This document shows, piece after piece, positions 6,515-7,589 of a stretch of 7,589 nt of DNA. This DNA is from Armatimonadota bacterium. Its GTDB lineage: Bacteria; Armatimonadota; Zipacnadia; Zipacnadales; VGFC01. Every line of letters begins with the position of its first letter. The first letter of the stretch is position 1. Below the pieces are notes generated by a model that did no database searches, was not told the DNA's origin, and saw nothing but the letters and a program-made list of their open reading frames with translations. Both the position numbers and the translations under genes were made by a program. The stretch lies in the NCBI GenBank assembly GCA_016869015.1, contig VGFB01000168.1, forward strand, positions 1 through 7,589. The letters are read 5' to 3'.

Positions 6515-6615
6515 GCGCGTCCGTTCGCGGGTCGGGACCGCCCCTCCTGCCAAGACAGGACCTTCCCCCCTCCTCGCCGAACCCCGTACTACGGCCGTTG
6601 ACGTTCGCCGGGGCC

Positions 6616-6632
6616 GCCGCCGTCTCGGCGGC
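6616..6632. repeat. GC-only hairpin GCCGCCG-TCT-CGGCGGC
   Basis: Seven perfect G:C pairs close a three-base loop, giving a very stable stem. No T-run follows on either strand, so it is not a classical intrinsic terminator. The left arm belongs to a GCC repeat (6613-6622) and can pair in two registers. A role in insulation or 5' leader structure for the rightward gene is only possible. Confidence 0.45.
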
Positions 6633-6698
6633 TGCTGTGGCCGGTGGTGAGCCGTCGCCGCTCCGTGTCCGTGGACCATCCACCGCGATCCGTCGCCC

Positions 6699-6704
6699 GA
6701 AGGG
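6699..6704 (+). promoter_or_regulatory. Ribosome binding site deciding a TTG start
   Basis: GAAGGG lies eight bases before the TTG at 6713. The only other nearby in-frame start, GTG at 6671, has no Shine-Dalgarno and would add a charged, non-hydrophobic 14-residue extension. The TTG is therefore favoured. Confidence 0.6.
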
Positions 6705-6712
6705 CCGCTGCC

Positions 6713-7589
6713 TTGACCATCCGCGCGCTGACCCTCGCCCTCGTCCTGGCCGTACTCACCGGCCTGCTGGTGCAGCAGGTCGCGCTGGTGTACAACGCGG
6801 GTGAGATCGAGAGCAGCGTGCCCCCCGTCCCCGCCGTCTTCTCGCTCCTGCTGCTGGCCGCGGTGAACCCCCTCCTCGAGCGCCTGCGACCGCGGTGGGC
6901 GCTGGGGCGCGGCGAGATTCTCGTCGTGTACGCGGTGCTCGTGCTGACGGTGGCGATGTCGGGACGGAGGATGACGCGCTGCCTGCTGGGCTTCCTGACC
7001 GCCCCCCAGTACTACGAGCGCCTGCGGGAGCTCGGCGAGCACATCCCCGCCTGGGTTGCGCCCCGAGACCCCGAGGTGATCCGGCAGTTCTTCGAGACCT
7101 CCGCGACAGGCCATGTCCCCTGGCAGGCCTGGGCGGCGCCGCTGGGCGCGTGGACGGCCTTCCTCCTCATCTCGTGGCTCGGCCTCTTCTGCCTGATCAG
7201 CCTCTTCGAGCGCCGCTGGGCCGAGCAGGAACACCTGCGCTTCCCGCTGCTCTTCCTGCCCCTGGAGATGACGGGCGGAGCCACCGCCGCCCGCCGCCAG
7301 TTCTTCCGCAACCCGGTGATGTGGCTCGGCTTCCTCGCCGGGTTCTGGTATGCGCTGCCGGTGGTCCTGACGCCCGTCTGGCCGGGGATCCCGCAGTGGA
7401 AGGTGACGCTCTTCCCCTTCCAGGGCCTCACGGCGCTCCCCTGGTCCGAGCTCGCCGGCATCTACTTCCGGCCCTTGCCCCACCTCATCGGCCTGGGCTA
7501 CCTGATGAGCAGCGACAACCTCTTCTCCGTCTGGGCCACCTACCATCTCCAGAAGCTCTTCTGGGTCGGCGCCGCGGCCGTCGGCTTCC
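6713..7589 (+). CDS. Polytopic membrane protein, DUF6785/DUF6784-like, cut by the right edge
   Basis: The frame is open from TTG 6713 to the window end and gives the first 292 residues. Hydrophobic segments lie at about 4-24, 40-57, 67-85, 141-164, 201-222 and 276-292. Characteristic stretches are the N-terminal TIRALTLALVLAV, SSVPPVPAVFSLLLLAAVNP (34-53), GRGEILVVYAVLVL (65-78) with a following SGR, and FERRWAEQEHLRFPLLFLPL (165-184). From memory these match the DUF6785/DUF6784 multi-pass proteins common in Armatimonadota, Planctomycetota and related phyla, which are usually well over 600 residues. On that basis less than half is visible here. Their biochemical role is unknown; a resemblance to oligopeptide-transporter-like proteins has no direct support here. 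The GTG at 6671 is an alternative start. Confidence 0.8.
   Translation, partial: MTIRALTLALVLAVLTGLLVQQVALVYNAGEIESSVPPVPAVFSLLLLAAVNPLLERLRPRWALGRGEILVVYAVLVLTVAMSGRRMTRCLLGFLTAPQYYERLRELGEHIPAWVAPRDPEVIRQFFETSATGHVPWQAWAAPLGAWTAFLLISWLGLFCLISLFERRWAEQEHLRFPLLFLPLEMTGGATAARRQFFRNPVMWLGFLAGFWYALPVVLTPVWPGIPQWKVTLFPFQGLTALPWSELAGIYFRPLPHLIGLGYLMSSDNLFSVWATYHLQKLFWVGAAAVGF

Larger units (their letters stand above)
6515..6712. other. Divergent intergenic region between hydrolase and membrane protein genes
   Basis: This gap must hold the promoters for both flanking genes, but no convincing -35/-10 pair is visible. TTGACG at 6598-6603 looks like a -35 box for the rightward gene, yet nothing TATA-like lies 16-19 bases after it. 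The gap also holds a small inverted repeat, TCCTG/CAGGA at 6545-6560, which covers the possible TTG start of the hydrolase, and the stronger hairpin at 6616-6632. If the hydrolase starts at TTG 6553 the gap shrinks to about 159 bases. Confidence 0.55.

Noticed and set aside
6598..6603. TTGACG as a -35 box for the membrane protein gene
   Set aside because: Five of six bases match, but no TATA-like hexamer lies 16-19 bases downstream, where the DNA is a GC-only hairpin.
6515..7546. Upstream extension of the hydrolase frame to about 7546
   Set aside because: The extension is low-complexity, charged, Gln/Glu/Arg-rich sequence antisense to the clearly coding membrane protein. The hydrolase has plausible starts with ribosome binding sites between 6484 and 6553.
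1..7589. CRISPR array, tRNA, rRNA, insertion sequence or phage genes
   Set aside because: No regularly spaced direct repeats, no cloverleaf or rRNA-like conserved segments, and no transposase, integrase or structural phage proteins were seen.

Overview
The window is a high-GC bacterial chromosome segment, roughly two-thirds G+C by eye and strongly G/C at third codon positions. It holds four complete or nearly complete genes, one gene cut by the right edge, and three informative non-coding stretches. The gene content suggests an uncultured, polysaccharide-degrading lineage such as Armatimonadota, Planctomycetota, Lentisphaerota or Hydrogenedentota. This rests on a large secreted glycosidase-like beta-sandwich protein, an anaerobic sulfatase-maturating radical SAM enzyme with a SEC-C tail, and a membrane protein resembling the DUF6785/DUF6784 family. 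That placement is inference; no rRNA or marker gene is present.

Layout from left to right: (1) 1-344 has no convincing complete gene. It may carry the last codons of a + strand gene ending at 85, followed by a dense cluster of perfect inverted repeats at 181-309. (2) 345-2837 (-) encodes a secreted 830-residue protein built like the C-terminal half of a GH106-type enzyme, without an evident catalytic barrel. (3) 2838-3024 is a divergent intergenic region. It carries a strong sigma70-type promoter facing right (TTGCGG-17-TATAAT), an inverted repeat touching its -10 box, and a REP-like GTAG hairpin in the leader. (4) 3025-4302 (+) is an anSME-type sulfatase maturase with all three cluster-binding cysteine sets and a SEC-C tail. 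(5) 4325-5653 (-) is an unrecognised 442-residue cytosolic protein with a nucleotidyltransferase-like G-S...D-x-D signature. (6) 5684-about 6514 (-) is an alpha/beta hydrolase, probably exported, in a likely operon with gene 5. (7) 6515-6712 is a second divergent gap with a GC hairpin. (8) 6713-7589 (+) is a polytopic membrane protein that runs off the window and is read from a TTG start.

Functional picture: the secreted glycosidase-like protein, the sulfatase maturase and the exported hydrolase fit degradation of sulfated or esterified polysaccharides. No sulfatase, transporter or regulator lies in the window, so a true utilisation locus is not shown. The most puzzling items are the barrel-less GH106-like protein, the possible nucleotidyltransferase-fold protein of unknown function, and the inverted-repeat cluster at the left.
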